Assembly (NCBI GenBank): GCA_028873275.1
Contig: JAGWLJ010000121.1
Coordinates: 1-5,333 of the forward strand
Source of the DNA: Pseudomonadota bacterium
GTDB taxonomy: Bacteria; Pseudomonadota; Alphaproteobacteria; Rickettsiales; SXRF01
Reading direction: 5' to 3'
DNA length: 5,333 bases
Position 1 is the stretch's first letter, and every line of letters starts with the position of its first letter. The notes beneath the pieces were generated by a model. It was not told the DNA's origin, searched no databases, and saw only the letters and a program-made list of their open reading frames with translations. Of this stretch, positions 5,177 through 5,333 are shown in pieces. The position numbers were made by a program, and so were the translations under genes.

Positions 5177-5195
5177 CCGCTCACCGATAGGGCGG
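5177..5195 (+). promoter_or_regulatory. Possible hairpin in the rpsT leader
   Basis: CCGCTC at 5177-5182 can pair with GGGCGG at 5190-5195 (six pairs including one G-U) around a 7-base loop. It lies in the inferred untranslated leader, ending 33 bases before the rpsT start. S20 is known in E. coli to limit its own translation, so a leader structure is plausible, but nothing here shows binding. Confidence 0.25.
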
Positions 5196-5228
5196 CACAC
5201 ATAAGACAACGGGAATACGGTATTTCTA

Positions 5229-5333
5229 ATGGCTAACCACAAATCGGCAGAGAAACGGATTCGTCAGACCACGACTCGCACCGCCGCCAACCGCGCGCGC
5301 ATGAGCCCCATCAAGGCCTCTCTCAAAAAGGTC
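5229..5333 (+). CDS. rpsT: Small-subunit ribosomal protein S20 (partial, 5' end)
   Basis: The frame starting with ATG at 5229 stays open for 35 codons to the window edge. The N-terminus MANHKSAEKRIRQ is the hallmark of bacterial S20, and the very basic sequence that follows (R17, R22, R24 and the KKV end) fits its long rRNA-binding helix. The full protein is usually 85-90 aa, so roughly 40 percent is present. S20 binds 16S rRNA early in 30S assembly. No strong Shine-Dalgarno sits at normal distance; the nearest purine-rich stretch, CGGGA, is about 14 bases upstream. A probable promoter and DnaA box precede it. In many alphaproteobacteria dnaA is the next gene, which is the expected continuation past this window. 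Confidence 0.95.
   Translation, partial: MANHKSAEKRIRQTTTRTAANRARMSPIKASLKKV

Larger units (their letters stand above)
5048..5228 (+). other. mutM-rpsT intergenic spacer
   Basis: This 181-bp spacer has two parts. The first (5048-5128) contains GC-rich short inverted repeats, such as CGCGC 5052-5056 with GCGCG 5066-5070, but no T-run, so no clear intrinsic terminator for mutM. The second (5129-5228) carries a DnaA box, a probable promoter and the rpsT leader, listed separately. I see no small gene in it. Confidence 0.6.

Noticed and set aside
4238..5242. 334-codon minus-strand open frame opposite mutM
   Set aside because: Antisense to mutM with all catalytic residues on the plus strand; composition typical of a shadow frame.
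5258..5277. Two GANTC sites 15 bp apart in rpsT as CcrM control sites
   Set aside because: The motif is expected about once per 256 bases, so two nearby copies in coding sequence are not strong evidence of cell-cycle control.
1..5333. CRISPR array, insertion sequence, toxin-antitoxin, phage or defence genes
   Set aside because: I saw no regularly spaced repeats, transposase, integrase, nuclease or toxin motifs in any frame.

Overview
This window looks like an alphaproteobacterial chromosome segment close to dnaA. The coding part is GC-rich with alphaproteobacterial-style proteins. At the right end, rpsT (first 35 codons), mutM and the ubiE-ubiB pair appear in the arrangement that alphaproteobacteria commonly keep next to dnaA. 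A perfect DnaA box lies just upstream of rpsT. The species cannot be told from the sequence.

Layout, left to right. Positions 1-180 are AT-rich (72 G+C of 180 by hand count) and hold no convincing gene. Positions 181-346 carry two tandem tRNA-Glu genes on the minus strand, reading TTC then CTC, behind a good promoter (TTGACT, 17 bp, GATAGT) at 385-413. Positions 438-1046 (minus) encode a secreted protein of 202 aa with a four-cysteine domain resembling the RT0821/Lpp0805 surface-protein family. Only 21 bp away, and divergent from it, is a family 2 glycosyltransferase (1068-1940, plus). Its 3' end overlaps by 35 bp the 3' end of ubiB (1906-3396, minus). ubiB follows ubiE (3396-4133, minus) with a one-base TAATG overlap. 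A 95-bp divergent spacer, mostly filled by an imperfect inverted-repeat element, separates ubiE from mutM (4229-5047, plus). A 181-bp spacer with a DnaA box and a probable promoter leads into rpsT, which runs off the right edge.

How the genes work together: UbiE and UbiB both serve ubiquinone biosynthesis and are probably co-translated. MutM removes oxidised purines from DNA. S20 is a small-subunit ribosomal protein and is probably co-transcribed with dnaA beyond the window. The glycosyltransferase and the secreted protein look like cell-envelope genes placed beside this conserved core. The tRNA pair supplies both glutamate-decoding species.

I found no evidence of a new multigene system such as a defence locus, CRISPR array, phage or biosynthetic cluster. 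The parts worth a second look are small: the repeat in the ubiE-mutM spacer, the DnaA box before rpsT, the uncharacterised secreted protein, and the AT-rich flank at the 3' end of the tRNA pair.
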